This document shows, piece after piece, positions 1 through 8,178 of a stretch of DNA of 64,000 nt (position 1 is its first letter; the number at the start of each line of letters is the position of its first letter). This stretch comes from Bacillota bacterium (GTDB lineage Bacteria > Bacillota > Clostridia > Lachnospirales > Lachnospiraceae). The notes under the pieces were generated by a model. The model was not told the DNA's origin, did no database searches, and saw only the letters and a program-made list of their open reading frames with translations. The translations under genes were made by a program, and so were the position numbers. The stretch is taken from NCBI GenBank assembly GCA_023416695.1, contig JAEZGY010000094.1:30806-94805 (forward strand), read 5' to 3'.

Positions 1-92
1 ATTAAAGGTATAAATACCAACTTAAGAGTATTTGGAGTATATAGGAGCCCTGATTTTAGACATTCCAAAAAATAATCCACATTAAAATCCAT
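1..92 (-). CDS. Amino-acid ABC transporter permease, N-terminal part (runs off the window)
   Basis: The minus strand has an ATG at 92 preceded by GAGGG seven bases upstream. The open frame continues to the window edge and reads MDFNVDYFLECLKSGLLYTP, then a segment ending in a TLKLVF-type stretch. That is the usual N-terminus of His/Gln/Cys-type ABC permeases. It starts 20 bases after the stop of the first permease, so it is probably the second permease of a heteromeric importer. The ATPase would be expected beyond the window. About 30 residues are visible, so the family call rests on pattern and context. Confidence 0.6.
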   Translation of the reverse strand, partial: MDFNVDYFLECLKSGLLYTPNTLKLVFIPL

Positions 93-112
93 ACGTCATC
101 CCTCTTCTTTCC

Positions 113-832
113 TTAACCCTCGTCAACGTTTATCACTTTACGTGATTTTCCAAATTCTAATTTTCCATTTAGAAATTTGAATATGCCTCGTATTATTAAA
201 CTGATAGTAATATAAATAATTGCCACAAAAATATATGCCTCTAACACGTGTTTTGTTGCTGAGCCAATGGTCTTTGCCCTTCCCATAATATCTGTAACAC
301 CAATCAAAAATACTAGGGATGAATTCTGGAACAATCCTACCAGATCAGAACCGAAAGGAGGAAGGACAACTCTGACCATTTGTGGAAGAACAATTCTTTT
401 GAAAGTCTGAATTTCAGTCAAACCAACACTAAGTCCCGCTTCTGTCTGTCCATACGGAATAGAAGTAATTCCACTATAAAAAATAGCTGAAAGAAATGCT
501 CCTTGATTTAAGATAAAAGTGATGTACGCAAATGTGATTGCTCCCCATTCACGATTAATATTTGTACCTAATATAGAATCGAAGAATACCGGTAATCCAT
601 AATATACAAGCATCAACTGTACCAACATTGGTGTTCCTCGCATAAATGAAACATAAACTTTAAAGAACTGATATAGGACCGGAATCTTCTTCATATGGAT
701 ATAAGCAATAATAATTCCCAAAAGAACTCCAAGTACGGTTGCAATAATTACAATTGCAAATGTTACGGATAGATACGGTACAATTTTCGGTATATTCTCA
801 AAGAATCTATCCCATTTGAACAGTTCACCCAT
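113..832 (-). CDS. Polar amino-acid ABC transporter permease
   Basis: This 239-residue integral membrane protein has about five hydrophobic segments. It carries the EAA-type loop of the HisM/GlnP permease family, seen near residues 130-150 as GQTEAGLSVGLTEIQTFKRI. It would form the membrane channel for the lipoprotein binding protein encoded three bases upstream. The substrate cannot be read from the sequence. Family members carry cystine, glutamine, histidine or arginine, and the sulfur-related operon makes cystine or another sulfur compound an attractive guess (inference). The gene is near the 3' end of the long nitrogenase-like operon and has a weak ribosome site, consistent with translational coupling. 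Confidence 0.85.
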   Translation of the reverse strand: MGELFKWDRFFENIPKIVPYLSVTFAIVIIATVLGVLLGIIIAYIHMKKIPVLYQFFKVYVSFMRGTPMLVQLMLVYYGLPVFFDSILGTNINREWGAITFAYITFILNQGAFLSAIFYSGITSIPYGQTEAGLSVGLTEIQTFKRIVLPQMVRVVLPPFGSDLVGLFQNSSLVFLIGVTDIMGRAKTIGSATKHVLEAYIFVAIIYITISLIIRGIFKFLNGKLEFGKSRKVINVDEG

Positions 833-835
833 AAA

Positions 836-1681
836 TTACTCACTTTCTGTATAATCTCCACCAATGATAGCAAGTGAGATTTCCGACAGCCGCCCATTTT
901 CACGAAGTTTTTTGATTGCTCCATCTACAGCTTCTTGAAGCTTAGTGTTCTTCTTGTCAAAAATAAAATATGTAGAGGACGATTGTACTGGATCTCCTAC
1001 CACTTTTACTGCATCTTTCTTATCAGCATAGTGTGTATTTAATTTTTCAACATCTCTTTTCGTTGCAATCGTAGCATCCCATACACCATTAAGAATGCCT
1101 GTTACTGTTTCTTCATCAGTTGCATTATCTATAAGATCCACTTTAATCGGATTATCTAAATGTTCTTTATTAAAATTGTCTAAAATAAAAGTAGAATTAG
1201 ATCCTGTTGAACTCTTTACAGTCTTACCCTGAAGATCTTCAAGAGTCTTGATATCTTCTCGATTCCCTGCAACTGTAATATAGGTTACATAAGTGGTATA
1301 GGCTTCCTTTCCAAAAAGGTACTTAGAATCTCGCTCTTCATTCCATTCATACTGGTGAGCAGCAATGTCAATTTTTCCTGCATCTAGAGATATTAATACA
1401 TTTGCAAAGTCAGATGTTTGATAACTAAATTCATACTGCGGTAAAAGCTCATCCACTGCTTTTAAAACTTCATACTCATAACCAGCAAGATTTCCTTTTT
1501 CATCTAGATAGCAATAAGGCTCATAGGAATTACCAGTACCCACGATTACTTTGGTTACTTCTGTTTCATTGTTGCTATCTTTTTTTGTATCTGAATTACT
1601 TTTTCCACATCCAACTAATGTGGTTACACTTAGTATAAAACTCAATAGAATGATTCCTAAATTATTTCCTTTTCTTTTCAT
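836..1681 (-). CDS. Amino-acid ABC transporter substrate-binding lipoprotein
   Basis: This is a 281-residue solute-binding protein of the periplasmic binding protein type 3 family. The N-terminus is a lipoprotein signal peptide with lipobox LVGC, so the protein should be anchored on the outer face of the membrane. The mature part has the family pattern GYEYEVLKAVDE followed later by a DLQGKTVKSSTGSNS stretch. The start at 1681 is chosen because AAAGGA precedes it at good spacing and the signal peptide begins immediately. A longer frame would add 19 poorly fitting residues. It is the tenth gene of the operon and lies just downstream of the second NifX-like gene, so ligand uptake is probably co-regulated with the nitrogenase-like enzymes. 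Confidence 0.88.
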   Translation of the reverse strand: MKRKGNNLGIILLSFILSVTTLVGCGKSNSDTKKDSNNETEVTKVIVGTGNSYEPYCYLDEKGNLAGYEYEVLKAVDELLPQYEFSYQTSDFANVLISLDAGKIDIAAHQYEWNEERDSKYLFGKEAYTTYVTYITVAGNREDIKTLEDLQGKTVKSSTGSNSTFILDNFNKEHLDNPIKVDLIDNATDEETVTGILNGVWDATIATKRDVEKLNTHYADKKDAVKVVGDPVQSSSTYFIFDKKNTKLQEAVDGAIKKLRENGRLSEISLAIIGGDYTESE

Positions 1682-1753
1682 AATTTCAAATCCTTTCTTT
1701 TCTTCCATTTTAACTAAATTAAAATACTTTACATTCATCTTTCCATACGTGAT

Positions 1754-2209
1754 TTATTGTGCTAAACTACCATCTTTCTCAATGTTTTTAAGTTCCCTTA
1801 AGTTCTTGTGGTGATCTACTAAGTAAAAATATGATGTGATTCTGACTAACGTAGGTGTAATCTCTCTTACAATTTCAAATGAACTAATTGCATTCTTTTC
1901 TAGCTGTTTTTGTATATGAAACCCGATTTTTTTGCATATCACAATTCTACAGTCCTTCAGTAGGCTTACGCTAACAGACTGGCTTCTTTGTCTACCACAT
2001 CCATGCTCATATTTAAAACAACCAGAATCCTTACAACACCCGTTATCATCTTCTTTGGTGTACAAAAGATTCACTTTCATAGGACGTGTCTCTGTATACT
2101 CAAATGTCCCATCTTCAAATACCTCATAAATCAAGAATTCTTTTGCCTCACCAAAAGCAATGTCTATATTTTTACCATCCGTAGAAGCTAATGCTATTTT
2201 ATATGACAT
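1754..2209 (-). CDS. NifX/NafY-type cofactor-binding protein with Cys-rich insert
   Basis: This 151-residue protein begins KIALASTDGKNIDIAFGEA, the start of the dinitrogenase iron-molybdenum cofactor biosynthesis fold (NifX, NafY, NifB C-terminal domain). Such proteins carry NifB-co or finished cofactor between assembly proteins. Unlike the shorter NifX-like protein at 9630-9998, it has an insertion near residues 55-75 with five cysteines (NGCCKDSGCFKYEHGCG), which could bind a metal or iron-sulfur centre (inference). It lies directly downstream of the first D/K pair, so it may serve that enzyme. AGGAGG precedes the ATG. Confidence 0.8.
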   Translation of the reverse strand: MSYKIALASTDGKNIDIAFGEAKEFLIYEVFEDGTFEYTETRPMKVNLLYTKEDDNGCCKDSGCFKYEHGCGRQRSQSVSVSLLKDCRIVICKKIGFHIQKQLEKNAISSFEIVREITPTLVRITSYFYLVDHHKNLRELKNIEKDGSLAQ

Positions 2210-2228
2210 ACTTCCTCCTATATCCAGT

Positions 2229-3527
2229 CTAATTAAATCTGGTCTTAGCTACAGAATAGATATCTTCAATTAACTTTAGCCCACCGTCATATCCAACATA
2301 AAAACTATTCATAATTAACCGTTCATTGACAGGCCATGAGATATTTAGAAAATGGGCATTTGTAATCTTGGCAATTTCTTTCTCCCAGTATCCTCCCAGT
2401 ATCAATGGATAGCCATGATAGTCGTAATCCTTTATCTCATTATGTATCTTATAACCATCCGTTTCAAAACTCACCTCAGCCTCAATACCATAGTTCATAT
2501 CTTTAAAATATCTTGTGATACTATCTCTATACTCCATTGGAGTATCATCAACAATAAATTGCTTCGCTGGAAACATTCCTAGATCGTTTACTAAGAATTT
2601 AGTGATTGCAAGGGTATACTGAGCATCTGAAACAACAGTAAAGTGTTTTGACATTACACGTGTCTCTAAAAAGAGATCAGCGTAACGCTCAATGTAATAA
2701 TAGAAATATTCTTCTTTCTCAAGAATCACCTTTTCCACTATATCCTCTGGTATTCCTGCAAATTTACCTACCTCTCTTAAAAACTTGCTAGTCTCAAAGG
2801 CTCCAATTGGAAGTGTTGGATAATGAAGATAAGGTATCCCAAGTTGCTTCTCCATTTTTTCTATATTTTTCAACCCTACCCATGGAGAAATTATAAGATT
2901 AAACTGTGCTAATGGAATCTTCTTAATATTATCAAGTCCCCTTTTGTATCCAAAAATGGTATTAGGTATAAGTCCGATTTCTTTTAATAGTTTCTCAAGT
3001 TCTCTTAAATTCCCTAACCAAAATTCATTCTGATAAGGAACATCTGCCCATATATTAACAAGACCATCTTGTTTATCTTCAGACTTCTGAAGCATTTGAT
3101 CAATGATGGCGTCTACTACTTGTTCATGACCTCTATAATTGTTGTATTTGAACCCTGCTGTAGATGCATAGATAACAGGCTTCTCTACCTCTTTAAATTC
3201 ATCTACCACTTCTTGGGTGTCATCACCAACTATCTCAGGAATACAGCCAGTCAAAACTACAAACAGATCTGCATCAATCACCTTGAGAGAGTGTTCAATG
3301 GTGGAGTGTAGCTTAGCAGTTCCTCCAAATACTACGTCTTTCTCATTTATACTGGTACAAGGATAGATATTTGGTGAAAAATAACCTGAGCTTCCTGATA
3401 AATTTGATAATTTCTGAGCACATCCAGGACCAGAGTGCAGAATTGGAATTGCTCTTTCAATAGCCTGAACCGTCTGCATAGCACCTAGTGCACATTTATA
3501 TCTCTGCTTATCTAGAATTTTAGCCAT
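2229..3527 (-). CDS. Nitrogenase-like component 1, beta-type (NifK-like) subunit, pair 1
   Basis: This 432-residue protein belongs to the nitrogenase component 1 (oxidored_nitro) family. Cys12, Cys36 (in HSGPGC) and Cys95 (in LTGCIPEIVGDD) fall where NifK has its three P-cluster cysteines. NifN keeps fewer, so this resembles a catalytic K subunit rather than a scaffold. It lacks the extended N-terminus of true NifK and is shorter than the roughly 520 residues of NifK. The ATG overlaps the stop of the D-type gene as TAATG and has AGAGGAGG upstream. A longer frame to 3554 is rejected. It should pair with the product of 3527-4990. Confidence 0.88.
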   Translation of the reverse strand: MAKILDKQRYKCALGAMQTVQAIERAIPILHSGPGCAQKLSNLSGSSGYFSPNIYPCTSINEKDVVFGGTAKLHSTIEHSLKVIDADLFVVLTGCIPEIVGDDTQEVVDEFKEVEKPVIYASTAGFKYNNYRGHEQVVDAIIDQMLQKSEDKQDGLVNIWADVPYQNEFWLGNLRELEKLLKEIGLIPNTIFGYKRGLDNIKKIPLAQFNLIISPWVGLKNIEKMEKQLGIPYLHYPTLPIGAFETSKFLREVGKFAGIPEDIVEKVILEKEEYFYYYIERYADLFLETRVMSKHFTVVSDAQYTLAITKFLVNDLGMFPAKQFIVDDTPMEYRDSITRYFKDMNYGIEAEVSFETDGYKIHNEIKDYDYHGYPLILGGYWEKEIAKITNAHFLNISWPVNERLIMNSFYVGYDGGLKLIEDIYSVAKTRFN

Positions 3528-4990
3528 TATACTTCTGCCTCCTCTAAGAAACAACCAACATCCTGTTTATACCACCATTCCGTATACGGAAGTTTCACTC
3601 TTTTTGCAAGATTCTTTTCAAAACTTCTATTCTTTATTGTGTCTAGCACATAATGTGCAAACTCTAATGTATGTTTATATCCAAAAATCATATATTCATC
3701 TGCAACAAATACAGCTGCAGTTCCTTGTTTAATTGCCCATACTGTTGAACCAGGATGTCTTGATAGATACAAATCTGGTTTATATTTACTAAGAATATTC
3801 ATTACTTCATAATTCTGCTGATCAGAAATACTGGCTTCAAAGTTAATATCATTTTTAAGAAGATAGTCCATTGCAGGGGGTACATCTCCATTCTCATATT
3901 CCTTATCATAATGCCAAGCAAGTGCCCATACTACTTTGATTCCCAATTCATCAAGAACTCTAGAAACTTCAAAAGTATATCCTGGACCCATCCCTAATAC
4001 TGCTGTTAGGCCCTGTAGTTCTTTTTTCACTTCTTCAATTTGTGGCATATAGATTTTTCGTTCTTCCTCTATATAGGCCTCAACCTCTTTTACTTTCCCA
4101 GCCACTCTTCCAATTTCTCTAAGCCATGTCTCGAATCCGACAACACCCAGTGGGTTAATTGTTCTAATGTAAGGGACACCATATGCTTCTTCCAACCCAT
4201 TCCCCAGATAATTACCTAAGGTTCCGCAAATGCAAGTGGTGGCCACTGATTCAGAAATATGTTCTAGTTCTTCAATGGAAGCATTGGCATATAGAAAAAT
4301 AGGATCTAAATCAAAATGTTTAAACATCTCAATAATTTCAGGCCTAGCACTTTCATAGAAGTTTTTAAAGTTAATGGTATTTCTTCTCTTTACTGGTGGC
4401 TTCACTATCCCACTTAATACTGCATGATCTGAGATATCAAAACCAGTAGCCCAAATACGGGATTTGAATCCTTCACAATGAACCGCAATGACTGGTACCT
4501 CGATAGAATCTTTTAGATCATCGACTATACTATCTATATCTTCTCCAATAATCCCAGAGGCACAGGAACTGCTTACAAATATGGCCTTTGGATGGTATCT
4601 GCGATTGACTTCCATAATAATATCTCTAAGGGCTTCTGTGGAGCCAAAAATTGTATCGTTCTCATTCATATCGGTTCCTACATACACAGAATTATTTTCA
4701 ATTCCCCTTTTTTCAGCTACCTGATTGGTTACAATATATAAGGAACTTCCCGTAACAGAACATCCTGATGGCCCATGGTGAATGACTGCAATATCTCTGA
4801 TACCTCCTAGCTGTCCAAGAGCGCATCCTGATAGACAGGTACTAGATTGAGAAAAGCAGCGCCCACACCCCTGCAAGGTTCCACTCTGACTTTTCTCAGC
4901 AAGTTCCTTCAAATCACCTACATACCCTGTAATAGAGCCCAAACGGTTCTCACGAGTTCCCAAATTGGATTTCGATAAATTGAATTTCAT
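3527..4990 (-). CDS. Nitrogenase-like component 1, alpha-type (NifD-like) subunit, pair 1
   Basis: This 487-residue protein of the nitrogenase component 1 family has an unusually dense N-terminal cysteine cluster: Cys42, 45, 52 and 56. Cys77 (in HHGPSGC) and Cys143 (in SSSCASGIIGEDI) follow at the P-cluster positions. Cys253/255 in ATTCICGTLGNYLG lies where NifD carries the cofactor-binding Cys275. Around the NifD His442 position the segment reads EYMIFGYKHTLEF, with Phe where the histidine would be (aligned by eye). This argues against ordinary N2 reduction with FeMo-co. It is translationally coupled to its K partner and follows the cysteine synthase gene by 15 bases. Confidence 0.88.
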   Translation of the reverse strand: MKFNLSKSNLGTRENRLGSITGYVGDLKELAEKSQSGTLQGCGRCFSQSSTCLSGCALGQLGGIRDIAVIHHGPSGCSVTGSSLYIVTNQVAEKRGIENNSVYVGTDMNENDTIFGSTEALRDIIMEVNRRYHPKAIFVSSSCASGIIGEDIDSIVDDLKDSIEVPVIAVHCEGFKSRIWATGFDISDHAVLSGIVKPPVKRRNTINFKNFYESARPEIIEMFKHFDLDPIFLYANASIEELEHISESVATTCICGTLGNYLGNGLEEAYGVPYIRTINPLGVVGFETWLREIGRVAGKVKEVEAYIEEERKIYMPQIEEVKKELQGLTAVLGMGPGYTFEVSRVLDELGIKVVWALAWHYDKEYENGDVPPAMDYLLKNDINFEASISDQQNYEVMNILSKYKPDLYLSRHPGSTVWAIKQGTAAVFVADEYMIFGYKHTLEFAHYVLDTIKNRSFEKNLAKRVKLPYTEWWYKQDVGCFLEEAEV

Positions 4991-5005
4991 TTAATTCCTC
5001 CATTC

Positions 5006-5998
5006 CTATTTGTCATTCTCAAACAATGGGGTTGTAAGGTAACGTAGTCCGGTATCTGGAAGTACTACAATGATGTTCTTTCCTTTATTTACGGGTCTTT
5101 TTGCAACTAAGGTTGCTGCGTGAATAGCTGCTCCAGAAGAGGTTCCCACTAGAATTCCGTCAGTTCTTGCCACTTTTCTTGAAGCAAAATAGGCTTCATT
5201 AGTCTCCACTTCGATTTTTTCATCATAAATGCTTAGGTCCATGGTTGCTGGTATTCTTTCTGGGGGAATTCCCTCAAAAGCATGAACACCTGTAATATCA
5301 AGAGGTTCTGAATTTTCCAAACTAGGAAGAGACCCTGGTCCAGGCTGAATGGCTACAATCTTAATCTCTGGTTTTTTACTCTTTAAGAATCTACCTGCTC
5401 CTGAAATAGTCCCTCCAGTTCCAACACTGGCTACTAGGAAATCAATTTTCCCTTCGCTATCTTCCCATATCTCTGGTCCAGTTGTTGCTTCGTGAATTGC
5501 CGGATTTGCTGGGTTTTCTATCTGATTTACAAAGAAGATATCTTTCTGCTTTGAAAGAACATTAAGCTCAAGGGATTTGATAGCAGCCACAAAATCACCA
5601 CCAGTCTCTACTAGAACATTGCTAACGGAAGGTTCCTCTGAAAGCTTTATTACTTCTCCACCAAAAGCTCTAATCGCTTTAAATCTCTCTTCACTTACAT
5701 TATCCTGAATATAGACTCTGAACTTATAGCCCTTTGCCGCAGCAATTGCAGCTAACCCAATTCCAGTATTCCCACTAGTAGTTTCCACTATGGTATATCC
5801 TGGCTTAAGCTTTCCTTTTTTCTCAGCATCTTCAATCATTGAAAGTGCAATTCTATCTTTTACACTTTGATTAGGATTAAAATACTCAAGTTTAACAATA
5901 ATTTTGGCCTCTAAACCAAGTTCTCTTTCATAACCAACAAGTTCTAAGAGAGGTGTTTTTCCAACCAATTCAGCAATAGATTTATGTATTCCACTCAT
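5006..5998 (-). CDS. cysK: Cysteine synthase (O-acetylserine sulfhydrylase)
   Basis: This 330-residue PLP enzyme of the cysteine synthase family condenses O-acetylserine with sulfide to give cysteine. The PLP lysine is Lys47 in QSVKDRIALSMI, the substrate loop is TSGNTGIGLAAI, and the phosphate-binding glycines are in SVGTGGTISGAGR. Length and motifs are those of an intact enzyme. Its position is notable: it sits between nifH and the first D/K pair, inside one tightly packed operon. This suggests that the nitrogenase-like enzymes release sulfide or a thiol that is fixed at once into cysteine or an S-substituted cysteine (inference). GGAGG precedes the ATG. Confidence 0.93.
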   Translation of the reverse strand: MSGIHKSIAELVGKTPLLELVGYERELGLEAKIIVKLEYFNPNQSVKDRIALSMIEDAEKKGKLKPGYTIVETTSGNTGIGLAAIAAAKGYKFRVYIQDNVSEERFKAIRAFGGEVIKLSEEPSVSNVLVETGGDFVAAIKSLELNVLSKQKDIFFVNQIENPANPAIHEATTGPEIWEDSEGKIDFLVASVGTGGTISGAGRFLKSKKPEIKIVAIQPGPGSLPSLENSEPLDITGVHAFEGIPPERIPATMDLSIYDEKIEVETNEAYFASRKVARTDGILVGTSSGAAIHAATLVAKRPVNKGKNIIVVLPDTGLRYLTTPLFENDK

Positions 5999-6015
5999 AT
6001 ACTACCTCCTCATTT

Positions 6016-6864
6016 TTATATTCTATAATCGTCTTTTATATCCATAAGTCCAAATTCTAAAAGTATTTCTTCTAAACGTTCTGGCTCCATTGGTGTTGGC
6101 ACTACAAAGTCTTGATTCTCCATAACAGCTTGAGCTAGGCTTCTATACTCATTAGCCTGTTTAGATTTAGGACTGTACTCAATTACCGTCTGTCTACGTA
6201 TTTCAGCATGCTGAACAATATTATCTCTAGGTACAAAATATAATAACTTGGTACCTAACTCTTTTGAAAATGCACGTAACAGATCCAATTCTCTGTCTAC
6301 ATTTCTGCTATTGCAGATGATACCTCCAAGCCTAACACCTCCCGTTTTAGCATACCGCTTGATTCCTTTGGAAATATTATTAGCAGCATATAATGCCATC
6401 ATCTCCCCACTGGCAACTATATAGATTTCCTTAGCCTTTCCTTCTCTGATTGGCATTGCAAAACCACCACATACAACATCACCTAATACATCATAAAAAA
6501 CATAATCTAGATCATCAGTATAAGCACCCAGATTTTCAAGTAGTCCTATAGAAGTGATAATTCCCCTTCCAGCACATCCTACCCCAGGTTCTGGTCCACC
6601 TGACTCCACACACTTAGTCCCTTTGTAACCTTCCTTGAGAATATCCTCAAGTTTTACTCTTTCTCCTTCCTCTCGCAAAGTATCAAGTACAGTTTTTTGT
6701 GCCAGTCCTCCAAGCAATAATCTAGTTGAATCGGCTTTTGGATCACATCCTACTACCATTACTTTTTTTCCATATTCCACGAGTCCTGCTGTTAAATTCT
6801 GTGTAGTTGTCGATTTTCCGATTCCTCCTTTTCCATAAATGGCAATCTGTCTTATTTGTCCCAT
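6016..6864 (-). CDS. Nitrogenase iron protein (NifH-like dinitrogenase reductase)
   Basis: This 282-residue homodimeric ATPase delivers single electrons to component 1. It has the P-loop GKGGIGKS at residues 11-18, the 4Fe-4S ligands Cys97 (GVGCAGRG) and Cys132 (DVVCGGFAMP), and Arg100 at the ADP-ribosylation position. The sequence is close to true NifH and not to the BchL/ChlL or CfbC types. It is the only Fe protein gene in the window, so it presumably serves both D/K pairs flanking it. It lies 18 bases upstream of cysK and follows the second K gene by 28 bases. Its ribosome site is GGAG. Confidence 0.93.
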   Translation of the reverse strand: MGQIRQIAIYGKGGIGKSTTTQNLTAGLVEYGKKVMVVGCDPKADSTRLLLGGLAQKTVLDTLREEGERVKLEDILKEGYKGTKCVESGGPEPGVGCAGRGIITSIGLLENLGAYTDDLDYVFYDVLGDVVCGGFAMPIREGKAKEIYIVASGEMMALYAANNISKGIKRYAKTGGVRLGGIICNSRNVDRELDLLRAFSKELGTKLLYFVPRDNIVQHAEIRRQTVIEYSPKSKQANEYRSLAQAVMENQDFVVPTPMEPERLEEILLEFGLMDIKDDYRI

Positions 6865-6891
6865 AGTAAAACTCCTCTCTTTCTATTTAAT

Positions 6892-8178
6892 CTACAAGTT
6901 GTCATATAAGTCTTCGATAAGAGTGAGACTTCCTCGGTAGCCTGCATATGTTCTATTGAAAATTAATCTATCATTAATAGGAAACGTAGCTACGATTAAC
7001 TGCAGTCCTTTTAAAGAAGCTATCTCTGCTTCATTACTACTACCAACAATAAGGGAAATCTCCTCTTCATTAAGAAGGGCTTTATTAATATCATACTGGT
7101 CTGCCAAAAATAATACTTTAGGTGCTCTTGCATATTCTAAATTAGTAAGTTCTCTTTTAATCCGTTCCTTATCTTCAGCTGTAAAAATAGGCTCAGATAT
7201 AATTACCAAGACAGGAGAAAAACTATAATCATTGGCAAGAAATCTAGTAAATCCGATAGCACTAGAAGCATCAGCTACTACCGCGAATTTCTTCCAACTC
7301 AATCTTCCAATTGCTTGAGCATAATAACTGTATACGTAGTCTTCCTCCTCATTAATAACTTTTTGAACCAATGCGTTATCTAATCCTAATTTCTTAGCAA
7401 TTGTGCAAATAAATTGACTCGTATCGGTTGCTCCAACTGGAAGTCCTGGTATTCTAATACTTGGAACATGAAATTTCTCTTCAAATTTCTCCGCTGGTCC
7501 TTTTAATATCCATGGATGAATAATAATGTTCAATGAAGCATGGGAGGATTTTTTTACAACTTCAATATTTTGATGTCCAGTAAAAAAAGTATTGACCTTT
7601 AACCCAAGCCTCTTTAGTATCCTTTCAATTTCCTGTAAGTTACCACTCCAAAACGGGTCATAATAGGGAATAATGCCAAAAACATTCACCTGTTTGGGAT
7701 CTTTCTCAACTTGTTCTTCAATCACCTGTTCAATGAATGTATTCCAGACCACCTCGTAGCCGAGGTTACTATCACCTGCAAATCCAGGAGTTTCTATCCC
7801 ATACACTGGAAATCCTTTTTCCCTAAATTCGTTTGTGATACTTACAATATCATCACCTATAATCCCAGCTGTACATCCTGTTAGAATAAAGTAAGCGTCA
7901 GCTTCTATAACATCAATTGCTCCTTGTATCGTAGACTGTAGTTTTGCTGTTCCGCCAAAGACCACTTCTCGCTCTAACATATTACTAGATGGTATAGATA
8001 CACTACTCAAAAAACTAGAATTCTTATTTCCTGATTGACCTTGATTAGCTGCAGTAGCTTGCATACAACATCCAGGACCTGCATGAAATACTGGACAGAC
8101 TTTATCTATTGCTCCTAAAACAGAATTAATTCCTGCTAGAACACATCCTCCTCTTGGATTTTCAATTATTTCAGACAT
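6892..8178 (-). CDS. Nitrogenase-like component 1, beta-type (NifK-like) subunit, pair 2
   Basis: This 428-residue nitrogenase component 1 family protein is homologous to the pair 1 K-type protein. Cys12, Cys37/Cys38 (in HAGPGCC) and Cys102 (in LTGCTAGIIGDD) occupy the three P-cluster positions, with an extra adjacent cysteine. The VVFGGTAKLQSTI segment is shared nearly word for word with the other K protein. The start at 8178 has GGGGGGTGAAG upstream and overlaps the D-type gene by eight bases. The frame open to 8220 would add residues without a ribosome site. It should form a heterotetramer with the product of 8171-9625. Confidence 0.88.
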   Translation of the reverse strand: MSEIIENPRGGCVLAGINSVLGAIDKVCPVFHAGPGCCMQATAANQGQSGNKNSSFLSSVSIPSSNMLEREVVFGGTAKLQSTIQGAIDVIEADAYFILTGCTAGIIGDDIVSITNEFREKGFPVYGIETPGFAGDSNLGYEVVWNTFIEQVIEEQVEKDPKQVNVFGIIPYYDPFWSGNLQEIERILKRLGLKVNTFFTGHQNIEVVKKSSHASLNIIIHPWILKGPAEKFEEKFHVPSIRIPGLPVGATDTSQFICTIAKKLGLDNALVQKVINEEEDYVYSYYAQAIGRLSWKKFAVVADASSAIGFTRFLANDYSFSPVLVIISEPIFTAEDKERIKRELTNLEYARAPKVLFLADQYDINKALLNEEEISLIVGSSNEAEIASLKGLQLIVATFPINDRLIFNRTYAGYRGSLTLIEDLYDNL

